64,000 bases of DNA, taken from positions 1 to 64,000 of the forward strand of contig NZ_BAYB01000007.1 of the NCBI RefSeq assembly GCF_000685035.1, read 5' to 3'. Shown in pieces: positions 9,228 to 17,817 of this stretch. Source of the DNA: Paraburkholderia ferrariae NBRC 106233 (GTDB taxonomy: Bacteria; Pseudomonadota; Gammaproteobacteria; Burkholderiales; Burkholderiaceae). The notes under the pieces are model-generated. The model saw only the letters and a program-made list of their open reading frames with translations, searched no databases and had not been told where the DNA came from. The translations under genes and the position numbers were made by a program. Position 1 is the stretch's first letter. Each line of letters begins with the position of its first letter.

Positions 9228-9250
9228 ATTGTCACCGGTCTGGTCACAAT
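9228..9250. promoter_or_regulatory. Palindrome just upstream of the MarR gene
   Basis: ATTGTCACC-N5-GGTCACAAT is a 9-bp inverted repeat with one mismatch, ending 15 bases before the MarR start and so overlapping its leader. It differs in sequence from the TATTAGA-type boxes. Autoregulation by MarR or control by another factor is possible. Confidence 0.45.
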
Positions 9251-9265
9251 AACAGCGAGGAAGGC

Positions 9266-9862
9266 ATGACAGCAGGACGTACTGCAGGCAAGGGCAAGGG
9301 CGGGGTCATGAGCGAGGACCCTATTCTGCGGCACTGGCGCGAGGCGGTTCCGGATGATCGTCTCGCTCACCTGGTGAAGGATGCGGGCCGCGCGATGATT
9401 CGCGGTCTGCAAATGCGCCTGGCGCAGCATGAAGTCTCGTTTGGCCACTGGGCGTACCTGCGCGTGCTATGGGTCACCGACGGGCTTACGCAGAAGGAGC
9501 TGAGCGACGAAACCGGGACCACCACACCCACCACGTTCAGTGCGGTGTCGGCAATGGAAAAACTGGGCTATGTCGAGCGCCGCTACGAGCCCGGCAATCG
9601 CAAGAACACGCACGTCTATCTCACGTCACGTGGCCGGAGTCTGAAAAAGAAGCTCGTCCCGCTCGCTGAAGAGGTCAACGAAATTAGCGTCAGGGGCCTG
9701 AAGACCACCGAGATCAACGTGGCGCGGAAGGTCTTGCTGACGATCATCGAGAATATGGCGCGCGACGAAGCCGAGTCGGATGACCCGGCGCTGCGCATTC
9801 CGTCGACTCGGGAAGTAGGCAATCTGATCGCAGTGCGCGGGGAAGAAATCGGTCAGGATTGA
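9266..9862 (+). CDS. MarR-family transcriptional regulator
   Basis: This winged-helix MarR protein (198 aa) probably senses an aromatic acid. The helix-turn-helix is LTQKELSDETGTTTPTTFSA near residue 80. The wing follows with LGYVERRYEPGNRKNTHVYL, and the C-terminus ends in an unusual conserved tail around RDEAESDDPALRIPSTRE. The ATG at 9266 has GAGGAAGG upstream. It lies between ophC and nadC and is the natural candidate for binding the TATTAGA-type boxes at 6511, 6615, 9904 and 13583. A near-identical paralogue is at 61905, and the tail of a third copy is at 22001. Confidence 0.9.
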   Translation: MTAGRTAGKGKGGVMSEDPILRHWREAVPDDRLAHLVKDAGRAMIRGLQMRLAQHEVSFGHWAYLRVLWVTDGLTQKELSDETGTTTPTTFSAVSAMEKLGYVERRYEPGNRKNTHVYLTSRGRSLKKKLVPLAEEVNEISVRGLKTTEINVARKVLLTIIENMARDEAESDDPALRIPSTREVGNLIAVRGEEIGQD

Positions 9863-9903
9863 AGTGCGGCCCAGCGCTAGAGGTCATTCCCAAGTAGCAA
9901 ATT

Positions 9904-9920
9904 TATTAAAGATCTAATAA
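9904..9920. promoter_or_regulatory. MarR-like operator box 3 (nadC)
   Basis: TATTAAA-GA-TCTAATAA is a palindrome about 85 bases upstream of nadC, between it and the MarR gene. Confidence 0.65.
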
Positions 9921-10004
9921 TATTGGCAGGCGTGCCAGGTCGCCGACAGGCACGACGGCAGGCCACGGCATGCTGCTCCCTCGCTAAAAAAATACGGATC
10001 TGGA

Positions 10005-10850
10005 ATGGATGGAATGACCCGCGCGGCGATGACGCGCAACGTCCGCGATGCGCTCGCGGAAGATATCGGCGAGGCCGACCGGACGTCGCTACTGATCAAC
10101 CCTGACACGTCAGCCGAAGCTGTCTTGACCGTGCGCGAACCCGCCCTGTTGTGCGGCAGACCGTGGTTTGACGAGACGCTCCAACAGGTCGACCCGCGCA
10201 TCACGATTGAATGGTTGAGCGGCGAGGGCGAACAGATGCACGAAGGGCAGGCCGTCTGTCGGATCGCTGGTCCGGCGCGCGGCATGCTCACCGCCGAGCG
10301 CACTGCGCTCAACTTCATTCAGTTGCTTTCTGGGGTGGCCACCGAGACTAGCTTGATGGCGCGGATCGTCGAAGGCACGTCTGCGCGGATTCTCGACACG
10401 CGAAAAACGCTTCCCGGATTGCGCCTGGCGCAAAAATACGCGGTTCGTGTGGGCGGCGGCGAAAACCATCGCCGGGGGCTGTACGACGGCATTTTAATCA
10501 AGGAAAACCACATCGCGGCGGGCGGCGGCATTGCTTCGACGCTGCGCGCCGCTGAAGCATTGGGTGCAGGTGTGCCGGTGCAGGTCGAGGTGGAGACGCT
10601 CGATGAGTTAAAGGAAGCGTTGGCTGGAGGCGCTGCGGCGATTCTACTCGACAATTTCTCGATTGAGGCGATGCGCGAGGCTGTGCGTGTCACCGCAGGG
10701 CGCGCCGAGCTTGAAGTCTCGGGCGGTGTGACCGAGCAGACGCTGCGAACCATTGCCGAGACCGGCGTGGACCGTATTTCGCTAGGTAAGTTGACGAAGA
10801 ACGTCAGGGCGATTGATTTTTCACTTCGCTTCGCGGAGTTTGCCGGGTGA
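10005..10850 (+). CDS. nadC: Nicotinate-nucleotide pyrophosphorylase (quinolinate phosphoribosyltransferase)
   Basis: This NAD-biosynthesis enzyme (281 aa) converts quinolinate and PRPP to nicotinate mononucleotide. Family motifs include ALAEDIGEAD near residue 15, ERTALNFIQLLSG near 100, DTRKTLPGLR near 128, GGGENHRRGLYDGILIKENH near 150, and LEVSGGV near 240. Length is normal. It is unusual for nadC to stand alone in a catabolic cluster behind a MarR box. Phthalate is a structural analogue of quinolinate, and a QPRTase gene has been reported beside the Burkholderia phthalate genes (ophE, from memory). An added, phthalate-induced copy to relieve inhibition is therefore likely. A broken second copy lies at 61735-61901. 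Confidence 0.9.
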   Translation: MDGMTRAAMTRNVRDALAEDIGEADRTSLLINPDTSAEAVLTVREPALLCGRPWFDETLQQVDPRITIEWLSGEGEQMHEGQAVCRIAGPARGMLTAERTALNFIQLLSGVATETSLMARIVEGTSARILDTRKTLPGLRLAQKYAVRVGGGENHRRGLYDGILIKENHIAAGGGIASTLRAAEALGAGVPVQVEVETLDELKEALAGGAAAILLDNFSIEAMREAVRVTAGRAELEVSGGVTEQTLRTIAETGVDRISLGKLTKNVRAIDFSLRFAEFAG

Positions 10851-10940
10851 CGGGGTGGCCGCGCACGTGTGCCCCCTAAAGTGGGGGTCGGCGCCGATTG
10901 CCGGATTTCCGCCGGTCCAGAGGGCCGGAAGCGCAGACAA

Positions 10941-10990
10941 AAAAGTCCCTCGTTTTAACTGTAGACGGCTCAGTTCAAAACGAGGGCTTG
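10941..10990. terminator. Hairpin terminator between convergent nadC and ophB
   Basis: CCCTCGTTTTAACTG and CAGTTCAAAACGAGGG form a 15-bp stem with a one-base bulge and a 9-base loop. The A-run just before it (10939-10944) becomes a U-run on the minus strand, so it should terminate the minus-strand dehydrogenase transcript, and possibly nadC too. Confidence 0.7.
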
Positions 10991-11008
10991 TGCGCTTACC
11001 CAGGACTA

Positions 11009-12184
11009 TCAAAGCGTTACATCTGTGCCTGTATCACTCGACTTCAGAATCGCTATACAGATTTCCAGCGTGCCCTTCGCCCACTCGCCATTGTGTAGTG
11101 GCCCACGTCCGTCGACGACCGCGCCATATAACTCGTCGATGACCTCGGCGCGCGGCACGGCGGGTGCAGCCAGCGGAAGCGTTTCCCGACGCTCATCGCC
11201 GTAGACGACGATCGAGTCGGGCAGCGGTCGCAGGTCCGCGCGTTCGCACGAGACGATGACCGGACCGAAATGCTGATGAAATCGCTGCGGCTCGTCAGCG
11301 GCGGCTGTCGGCGGTTTGTATGCCGATCCGCCGTAGGTGCCGGCGGCCTTGAGCCTGGCCTCGTCGCCAGAGGATGCGAGCGTTTCCAAGCGGCGGCGCG
11401 CGCTTCCGTACGTGTCAGGGCTCGTACGATCGCCCATTTCGCCGATCCAGCCGCTCCACTCGTCGGTGTTGAAGCGTCCATAGCCGTTGTACGAGAGCGA
11501 CGCATAAGCACCATTTTCGAACCAGATCAGCGCCGAATAAGCACCTTCGGTCGGGCGTGACGGATCCCACCGTCCCACACTGGCCCGAAGCCGCGTCGCG
11601 CGCGAGCCGGCGAGCATTCGCACGATGTCGACCTGGTGAGCTGCCTGGCTGAAGACGGCGCCCCCGCCTTCGGCTGTCGCCAGCTCTTCGGGCCGGCGGG
11701 GACGGTAAAGGTAGTCAGTATAGTTGACGGCCTGGATCATTTTCACTGCCCCGAAATCGCCGAGACTGATCAATTCCCGCGTACGCAGGTACGGCGTGTC
11801 GAAACTGTGGCAATGGCCGACAATCAGATGCACGTTCGCTGCGTGGCATGCAGCAATCATCCGGTCGCAGTCCGCGGCGGCGAGCGCCATCGGCTTTTCG
11901 ACCAGCACGTGTTTGCCTTTTGCCGCGGCAATTTCAGTGTGCTGCGCGTGGAACTGGTGCGGACTTGCAACGTAGATGATCTCGACGTTGGGATCATTCG
12001 CCAGCTCCGCCACGTCCGCGTAGGTGGGCGCAGCGAAGTCGGCGGCGAACTGCCGCCGCGCTTCGTCACGCGGATCGCACGCAGCGACGAGCTGGACTCT
12101 GGAGTCGCGCAGGAAGGTCGGCAGCATCAGCGAGAATGCCCGTCCCAGTCCCGCGACCCCGATGCGCAAACGGCGCTGCTTCAT
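11009..12184 (-). CDS. ophB: Phthalate cis-4,5-dihydrodiol dehydrogenase (Gfo/Idh/MocA family)
   Basis: This NAD(P)-dependent dehydrogenase (391 aa) belongs to the Gfo/Idh/MocA family, as does Pht4, which oxidises phthalate 4,5-dihydrodiol to 4,5-dihydroxyphthalate. The N-terminal Rossmann motif is GVAGLGRAF near residue 10. The family signature [10 protein letters not shown], with its catalytic Lys, lies near residue 93, and VVGHCHSFD follows near 118. The ATG at 12184 has GGGAGG upstream. The gene is 16 bases downstream of the oxygenase gene, so the pair forms an operon like ophA2-ophB. Function is assigned by family plus context. Confidence 0.86.
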   Translation of the reverse strand: MKQRRLRIGVAGLGRAFSLMLPTFLRDSRVQLVAACDPRDEARRQFAADFAAPTYADVAELANDPNVEIIYVASPHQFHAQHTEIAAAKGKHVLVEKPMALAAADCDRMIAACHAANVHLIVGHCHSFDTPYLRTRELISLGDFGAVKMIQAVNYTDYLYRPRRPEELATAEGGGAVFSQAAHQVDIVRMLAGSRATRLRASVGRWDPSRPTEGAYSALIWFENGAYASLSYNGYGRFNTDEWSGWIGEMGDRTSPDTYGSARRRLETLASSGDEARLKAAGTYGGSAYKPPTAAADEPQRFHQHFGPVIVSCERADLRPLPDSIVVYGDERRETLPLAAPAVPRAEVIDELYGAVVDGRGPLHNGEWAKGTLEICIAILKSSDTGTDVTL

Positions 12185-12200
12185 GGCCGTGTGCCTCCCG

Positions 12201-13532
12201 TTATTGCTTGACCTGATAGTCCGTTGCGAGCGCCGACGGCTGGTCGGCCGGTTCCGGATTCTTCTTGCTGACGTAACGCGCGGCGTACGTGCGCCAATCA
12301 ATTTCCTTCGGCACGACAGCCTGGTACGAGCAGACCTCCTTGGGAATTGCCTTCGCACCCGTGCCGATGGCGCCGTCGCCCTGCTGGAACTCGGTGATTG
12401 CATCGAGCATGCGGCGACGGAATTCGACGATGGCAAGATCGCTTCCGCCGAGGCGCTCGTCCGAGCGGTTCGCAATCGGACCCATCGTGACCCACATCGC
12501 GATGTCCTGGTTCGGGAAGCCCGAAATACCCGTGAAATTGCCAGCCTTCATCGCCTGGCGGTCCTGCCAGAAGCGGTTGTCGTGATTGCGCAACGGGCGA
12601 TAGTACTGATCGAGGTCAATACCGACCTGCTGACGCAGGAACTTGCGCCACGTTTCGTTTTCCGGCGTCGTCTCCGGATCGCCCCAGGCGATGAAATAGA
12701 ACGCGGTGTTCGTGTCGTCCATCGGCACGTTGATGTTCGCAACGTTGTACAGATTGTTCGGCGGAATCAGCACCGTCCCCGGCGCCACGAACACCGTGGA
12801 GCGCACGTAGTCGTGTGTGTTGGCGTTGAAGATCGGGCGGCGCAGCGCGGCGTAACGGAAGCCGTAGTCGGTGCGCTCGACCTGCAGACGTGGGGCCTTG
12901 TCGGTGGAGGGGCGCAGCCAGTTCTTGTCGGTCGCTTCTGCGCCGCCGACGCGTGCCGGCACGAAGTCGGACGAATGCAGGCTCGAGCTGTGCGCGGAAT
13001 CGATCGCGCCTTCGAGGATTTGCGCCCAGTTACACGGCAGGAGTGCTTTCGCGATGCTCACGCGGGTGTCGGCAGTCGGCGCCCAGGCCGGCGGCACGAA
13101 TTCAGGGATGGCGTCTTGCAGGCCCATGTACGCCCAGACCATGCCTCCCCATTCCTGCACGGGGTAGGCCTTGTGCTTGACCTTGTCGGTCATGCAGCTG
13201 GCTGCAGGCTCGGACACCATTTCAAGCACGTTGCCCGCGACGTCGAACTTCCAGCCGTGATACAGGCAGCGCAAGCCGGAGTCTTCGTTGCGACCGTAGA
13301 CGAGCGATGCACGGCGGTGCGGACAATACTCGTCCAGCACACCAACGTTGCCTTCCGAGTCGCGGAACACGACGAGGTCTTCGCCAAATACGCGCGCTTT
13401 CACCGGCGCGCCGTCCGGCTCGCTAACCTCTTCGATGAGGCAAACCGGCGTCCAGTGTCGGCGCATCAGTTGGCCCATCGGGGCATCGCCCTCGACGCGG
13501 CACAGCAATTCGTTTTCTTGGTGGGTCAGCAT
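12201..13532 (-). CDS. ophA2: Phthalate 4,5-dioxygenase, oxygenase component
   Basis: This is the Rieske oxygenase (443 aa) of a two-component phthalate dioxygenase. The Rieske ligands are CPHR near residue 70 and CLYHGW near 90. The mononuclear iron motif is [14 protein letters not shown] near 170-185, with the form usual in the phthalate dioxygenase/VanA clade and unlike the NagG-like enzymes elsewhere in the window. It has no beta subunit, as expected for this clade. The ATG at 13532 has GGGAGA upstream, and a MarR-like box lies about 50 bases upstream. It works with the reductase at 5485 and feeds ophB and ophC. Confidence 0.9.
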   Translation of the reverse strand: MLTHQENELLCRVEGDAPMGQLMRRHWTPVCLIEEVSEPDGAPVKARVFGEDLVVFRDSEGNVGVLDEYCPHRRASLVYGRNEDSGLRCLYHGWKFDVAGNVLEMVSEPAASCMTDKVKHKAYPVQEWGGMVWAYMGLQDAIPEFVPPAWAPTADTRVSIAKALLPCNWAQILEGAIDSAHSSSLHSSDFVPARVGGAEATDKNWLRPSTDKAPRLQVERTDYGFRYAALRRPIFNANTHDYVRSTVFVAPGTVLIPPNNLYNVANINVPMDDTNTAFYFIAWGDPETTPENETWRKFLRQQVGIDLDQYYRPLRNHDNRFWQDRQAMKAGNFTGISGFPNQDIAMWVTMGPIANRSDERLGGSDLAIVEFRRRMLDAITEFQQGDGAIGTGAKAIPKEVCSYQAVVPKEIDWRTYAARYVSKKNPEPADQPSALATDYQVKQ

Positions 13533-13582
13533 GTAATGTCTCCCGGCGAGAGATCGCCTTATCAACAGGTGTTGCTCAACTA

Positions 13583-13599
13583 TATTAGAGATCTAGTTA
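13583..13599. promoter_or_regulatory. MarR-like operator box 4 (ophA2)
   Basis: TATTAGA-GA-TCTAGTTA lies about 50 bases upstream of ophA2. Outside the central two bases it is identical to box 2. Confidence 0.68.
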
Positions 13600-13836
13600 A
13601 ATTAGCAAGAACCTTTTTGTGGCATCCGGGAAAGTACGTAGGTCGGAAGTTTGGCTGAATGACGACTATCGATCCCTAATATAAATAAACATGCTGAGTT
13701 CCTCTTCGATGCGTTCTCTGTGGTGCTCCCCAGGCAGGCGATGACGGTCGTACGCCCAACGGCAAGCGGCGACTGGTCCACAGGATCGCGGTGACGGGCT
13801 ATGATATAGCCGTTGATAAAGCCGGATTGATCGAAC

Positions 13837-14313
13837 ATGACAGACTCTGTATTGAAAGACGTCGAAGCCCCTGTGCGGGAGAGTGACAACAGCCTTGTGT
13901 GGTCAGACGCACGGCTACTCGGTTTCACGCCGATGGATGACGTGCACAAGGAATTCTACGAAGTCGCGCTACGGCTCGTGACCTGCACCGATGCGAGCGC
14001 CCTTGCCGCGATCGAGGAATTCGAAAAACACGCCGTCAGCCATTTCGAACAGGAAGACGAATGGATGCGCACGACAAACTTTCCCCCGCGCGATTGTCAC
14101 ATCGACGAGCACGAAGCCGTGCTGAAGTCGGTCCGGGACGTTAAAGCAGCGGTCGAAGCAGGGCAGGCCGGTTGTGGGCTGGTGCATGACATTGGCATGC
14201 ATCTGTACAACTGGTTTCCGGGACACGCTGACTACCTGGATTCGGCGCTTGCCGCGTGGATGACGAAACAGACGATGGGGGGAAAGCCGGTTGTCTTAAG
14301 GCGGGCGATTTGA
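13837..14313 (+). CDS. Bacteriohemerythrin
   Basis: This non-haem di-iron oxygen-binding protein (158 aa) is soluble and single-domain. Ligand-bearing motifs are MDDVHKEF near residue 32, HAVSHFEQEDEWM near 70, HIDEHEAVL near 88, and HLYNWFPGHADYLD near 128, which is the full hemerythrin set. Its likely role is oxygen supply or sensing, which would suit a region full of oxygenases, but this is inference. It is divergent from ophA2 with about 240 bases between the starting boundaries. No strong ribosome-binding site is visible upstream of the ATG. The C-terminus of a second copy survives at 5242-5440 on the far side of the phthalate genes. Confidence 0.88.
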   Translation: MTDSVLKDVEAPVRESDNSLVWSDARLLGFTPMDDVHKEFYEVALRLVTCTDASALAAIEEFEKHAVSHFEQEDEWMRTTNFPPRDCHIDEHEAVLKSVRDVKAAVEAGQAGCGLVHDIGMHLYNWFPGHADYLDSALAAWMTKQTMGGKPVVLRRAI

Positions 14314-14335
14314 GCTTTAAAACTGTGATGTCGTC

Positions 14336-14609
14336 AGCTTTTGAGTTGTTGTTCAAAGGCCGGCGACAGCTTACGTTTAACAACGTGTACCAGATAGTCG
14401 ACACGGCACTCCGCGGCATCGGTCTCGCGTATGTGCCCAAGGACCTCGTCGAGGGTCAGGTCTGTGCGGAGCAGTTGTGCTGGGTGCTTGAAGACTGGTA
14501 TCCGACGTTCGTCGGACACCACGTTTATTACCCGAGTCGCCGTAAATCGTCGCGGGCGGTCGAACTTGTAGTCGAAGCGCTGAAGACGGGTTATCAACGC
14601 AAAGCCTAG
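14336..14609 (+). pseudogene. LysR regulator, C-terminal effector-domain relic
   Basis: The frame reads LTFNNVYQIVDTALRGIGLA, then YVPKDLVEGQV, VLEDWYPTFVGHHVYYPSRR and SSRAVELVVEALK, the standard C-terminal portion of a LysR effector domain. The helix-turn-helix and most of the protein are missing. The relic abuts the hemerythrin stop, so a deletion or recombination end is likely near 14313-14340. Confidence 0.8.
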
Positions 14610-15420
14610 GCTCGGCAATCATGGAGAAGTTGGGGTTGCCCCGTTGGACGGCAACGGCGCGGGACGCACGCCTGGCTATTGAGAGGTTTGGGGCGGCGGC
14701 CATCTCCGATGGATGGCCGTTATAGTCCACGATGCGACGTAAGGATAAGCGCAGCGCTGGACAACCAAGTTGGATCAAGTTAAGACGCTCACCCCCGGCC
14801 TACGCGGATTCTACGGTGCAGCATTCGTGGACACACCAACCCAGCAAATGGCGAAGAACGTTCCCCCATCTTCCGGGAAGCGCATCTCGCGTGGAACACA
14901 CGCGCGCGATCTTCTTTTGCTAACGCGTTCACGGCGCGTCCGATGTGCCGGAGCGACTGCTCGGCTAGCCAAAGTCTGACGAGTCCGGATGTGTCGGAGC
15001 TGGGCCGAGCGACGGACGTTGCCGCGCGAAGCAGGTTATCTCGGGGGGCGCAGTGTTGTATCGATAGTGCGTCCCTCGCGTCCTTGCCGATGGTCTCGAA
15101 TTGCGTCGTAAAGCCAGGATACCTGTCGGCATCGTCTGAGGCTGCAGTGGTGTTATGAATTATCGCCGCAGAGCGCGGACTCGGACGCCGGGCCATCCGG
15201 GCTTCCCTCGAACGGTACGGAGAAGGCTAGTGACCTGTTTGGGTGTGGTTGCGAAGGAGTTGCTCGGCCATGCTTACGCGAGCCGTCGCTTTCGTGTTGC
15301 GATTTGCTGTCTTTCACGATGGTTTTCGGAAATTTCGAGTTAGAGGCCGGTCTGCGCCGGCTAGGCATTGGCGCCCCAGAACCTGGATGCAGCATCGGAA
15401 ATCTGTGCCTCGAATGAGTC
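14610..15420. other. 800-base stretch without a supported gene
   Basis: Open frames on both strands (for example 14789-15196 minus) show no recognisable domain or credible start. I see no IS ends or long repeats. It is probably decayed or intergenic DNA. Confidence 0.5.
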
Positions 15421-16074
15421 CTACGCGAATCCCGCGTTGCGGACGATGAGGCCTATAAGCTCAATGATTCTCTGCATTCGGGCTATGGTGGATCTCAGAT
15501 CGCCCCACTTGATCCCCAAGGTCGCGATATCCACGAGTTGGTACTTGTCGGCGACGTACCGAACCTCCGTGTGCGCTGAAATCTTGTCCCGAACTGTGCG
15601 AAAGCCGTGCATGGCCTGACAGGCCGAGAGCTCAAGCCACAAGCGTTGAAGCTCCCGATAGTGCTCCAGGAACTGATCTCGCCGTTCGAGCCGCTCGTGT
15701 TCTTCTAGCCGTCTCAATGCGTGAACGATCTACGGGTCCGCTTCGTCCTCGATCGGAGGAAGCACCCAGCGCGCGTACCGGTCCTCAAGTTCGCGTCGCA
15801 GTGATTCGTCTTCCAGAGCGTTAATGATCTTGAGGATGCTCGGCGTACGTTCGTCCGCATCGAGGCTCAGCTTGGCAATGTCCTGTGCACACGACAAAAA
15901 CAGTGAACGGCGCAGGATTCCAAATCCTCGGGACTGCTCCCCTGAGCCACGGGCGCCGATTGTCCCTTGGTCGAAGAGCATTGGGTGGAGCAGTGCATAC
16001 CTCTCGCGCAATCCGATGAATACGTCGAGTAAATGACCGGCATGCGCTTCCATTTTCTCTATCTGTGTTGGCAT
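15421..16074 (-). pseudogene. AbiU2/HEPN-like protein interrupted by an in-frame amber codon
   Basis: Two same-frame halves are separated only by TAG at 15730-15732. The first half starts MPTQIEKMEAHAGHLLDVF and contains ILRRSLFLSCAQDIAKLSLD and DERTPSILKIINAL. The second continues with RRLEEHERLERRDQFLEHY, KISAHTEVRYV and the C-terminus. Together they give about 217 aa, the usual size for proteins with the AbiU2 (HEPN-fold) domain, which is linked to phage abortive infection or toxin-like RNase activity. The D-K-x5-H segment (DKISAHTE) in the second half resembles the HEPN Rx4-6H pattern only loosely. It is a standalone gene with no visible antitoxin partner. A sequencing error or a single nonsense mutation are equally possible. 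Confidence 0.6.
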
Positions 16075-16397
16075 TGGAATACGCTCATGCGCGATGGCAT
16101 ATGTTTCGGTGGAGTGGAGCGCCTGGACGCGCGAAACACTTTTTCGCGTCCCCATGGTGTGGTATCTAACCCGCCCAACAGAAGGCTGCCATGGTGGTGA
16201 TGCCACCAAAGTTTTGGCGGTCCGGGAAAAATTTGATCCGATTGTGTGGCGCCAGCCACCTCGGCGCTACGCGACGTTGACGGACGCGGAGACGGGCTGC
16301 GTCCCCGGTCGTTGTGACCATGCCACGATCCTCACTGATGCTGCGAAGATAAATCTGCCTCTCTCTCATCGAGCGTGTCGGTGGAAATCAGCATCAG

Positions 16398-17162
16398 TCA
16401 CCGCCGATGCGGATACAAGGGTCCTTCGATTCGCTCTACAAGCGACCGTGCTCCGCTCTTGAGAATTTCTACGTGGTATTCACGATCATCGACTGAGACC
16501 ATGCTGGTTGGGAACGCGTTACCGATCGCTGCTGCCACCTGGCCCGAGTGGGTAATGACAGGAACGGCAAGTGCGCCCATACCCGGTACCCGTTCGCCGT
16601 CCGACGATGCATAACCGCGTCTGAACACCTCTTCGACTTCATGCCGAAGCTGTTCCCGATTAGTGATGGTCCGGCTCGTTATCCGCTCGAGTGTCGTTTC
16701 CTGCAACATTCGCTCACGTACGTCAGGGGGTGCGAATGCGGCAAGTACTTTCCCAGCAGCCGTTGCGTGAAACGGAAAATACGAACCGAACGCTGAAGAC
16801 AGGTCAACGGGGACCGGGCCCGCAATGCCGAGCAGATATAGAGGCTTCAGATGATCGAGAATCGAAAGGGTGGTATTGAAACCGCTTCGATCGACGATAC
16901 CGCGCAAAAGCGGAATGGCATGCTTCGTGAGCGGATGAGACTGAACAAATCTGGACCCGACCACATAGGCGGGCAGTCCCACGGAGTACCGCCGGGTCTT
17001 GGGATCCTGGTCCAGCCATCCTGCCCGTCCAAACGTGCTCAGGATGCGGGACACCTGGCTTCGTGGAAGCTGGCAATGGTCCGCAATTTCGCTTACCGAT
17101 CGCTGTCCCGCGCCGTCGGCGAACAGATCCAGGATGCGTAATGCTGTGGCTACCGTTTTCAT
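16398..17162 (-). CDS. IclR-family transcriptional regulator
   Basis: This IclR protein (254 aa) has an N-terminal winged helix with SVSEIADHCQLPRSQVSRIL near residue 22. Its C-terminal effector-binding domain contains FHATAAGKVLAAF near 130, the typical G-K-x-hydrophobic motif, and GYASSDGERVPGMGALAVPV near 185. I chose the ATG at 17162; the frame extends to an alternative TTG at 17204. Neither has a strong ribosome-binding site. It is divergent from the DUF485/symporter operon, the usual arrangement for a local regulator, so it probably controls the genes at 17508-21646. Confidence 0.87.
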   Translation of the reverse strand: MKTVATALRILDLFADGAGQRSVSEIADHCQLPRSQVSRILSTFGRAGWLDQDPKTRRYSVGLPAYVVGSRFVQSHPLTKHAIPLLRGIVDRSGFNTTLSILDHLKPLYLLGIAGPVPVDLSSAFGSYFPFHATAAGKVLAAFAPPDVRERMLQETTLERITSRTITNREQLRHEVEEVFRRGYASSDGERVPGMGALAVPVITHSGQVAAAIGNAFPTSMVSVDDREYHVEILKSGARSLVERIEGPLYPHRR

Positions 17163-17414
17163 GTCGAGTTGCAAATAGTGCAATGATTGTCCGTGTACAG
17201 TCAATAATCTCGCAGAAAGTCATGTTACCTGGGCGTCATATACGGGAAAACACCGACAAAATCCCGCCACACTGATTGCAAATACAGCAACTTTTGGAAA
17301 TTTCTCGCGCCGATTGCGGTTGCGATGCCAGAATCAACGCACCTCGTTTGACCTGAATCAAACATAGGATGGCTCGAACCGCATGGATTCGGCAGGCAAT
17401 AGTCCAGCCCTGAA

Positions 17415-17431
17415 AATTAGATAGCTAGTAA
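17415..17431. promoter_or_regulatory. MarR-like operator box 5 (symporter operon)
   Basis: AATTAGA-TA-GCTAGTAA lies about 80 bases upstream of the DUF485 gene. It is a weaker match to the shared palindrome, with one mismatch in the second arm's conserved TCTA. Confidence 0.5.
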
Positions 17432-17507
17432 TAAATATTCACTTAATGATATGCGGCACCATCGAGCCGGTAGCCAATCATATAAGTTCTGCTAACAGGA
17501 GACGATT

Positions 17508-17816
17508 GTGCAGATCACTACATCTTCAGCTGCGGCACTTCCACCGCCCGAAACGCTGCGATCCATTGGTCGTCGCCATCAGCATGTTGCCCTTGGGTTG
17601 ACGGTTCTGATGCTCACTGCCTACTTCCTTTTTATCCTTTCAATCGCTTTTTTCAAGGAAGCACTGTCCGTACAGATTGTGCCTGGACTTTCGCTTGCCA
17701 TTCTCGCTGGTGTAGCCGCGGTCACGTTCGCTCTCGTTCTCACATTCGGATATGTCACATGGGTTAACCGTGTACACGACGCGGCGGTGCGCCGGTTGGC
17801 AAAAGGAGGCCGTTGA
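17508..17816 (+). CDS. DUF485 small inner-membrane protein
   Basis: This small membrane protein (102 aa) is of the DUF485/YjcH type. It has two transmembrane segments, roughly residues 26-48 and 60-85, and the family-like FGYVTWVNRVHDAAVRRLA tail. Such genes are usually found immediately before ActP-type symporters, exactly as here. The start is GTG with CAGGAG upstream. The stop is one base before the symporter ATG, indicating tight translational coupling. The role is unproven; it is probably an accessory subunit of the symporter. Confidence 0.85.
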   Translation: MQITTSSAAALPPPETLRSIGRRHQHVALGLTVLMLTAYFLFILSIAFFKEALSVQIVPGLSLAILAGVAAVTFALVLTFGYVTWVNRVHDAAVRRLAKGGR

Positions 17817-17817
17817 G

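Noticed and set aside
12024..13658. 544-codon plus-strand open frame opposite ophA2
   Set aside because: The minus strand carries both Rieske and iron motifs; the plus frame has no recognisable domain.
14789..15196. Minus-strand 135-codon frame as a gene
   Set aside because: No domain, no ribosome-binding site and unusual composition.
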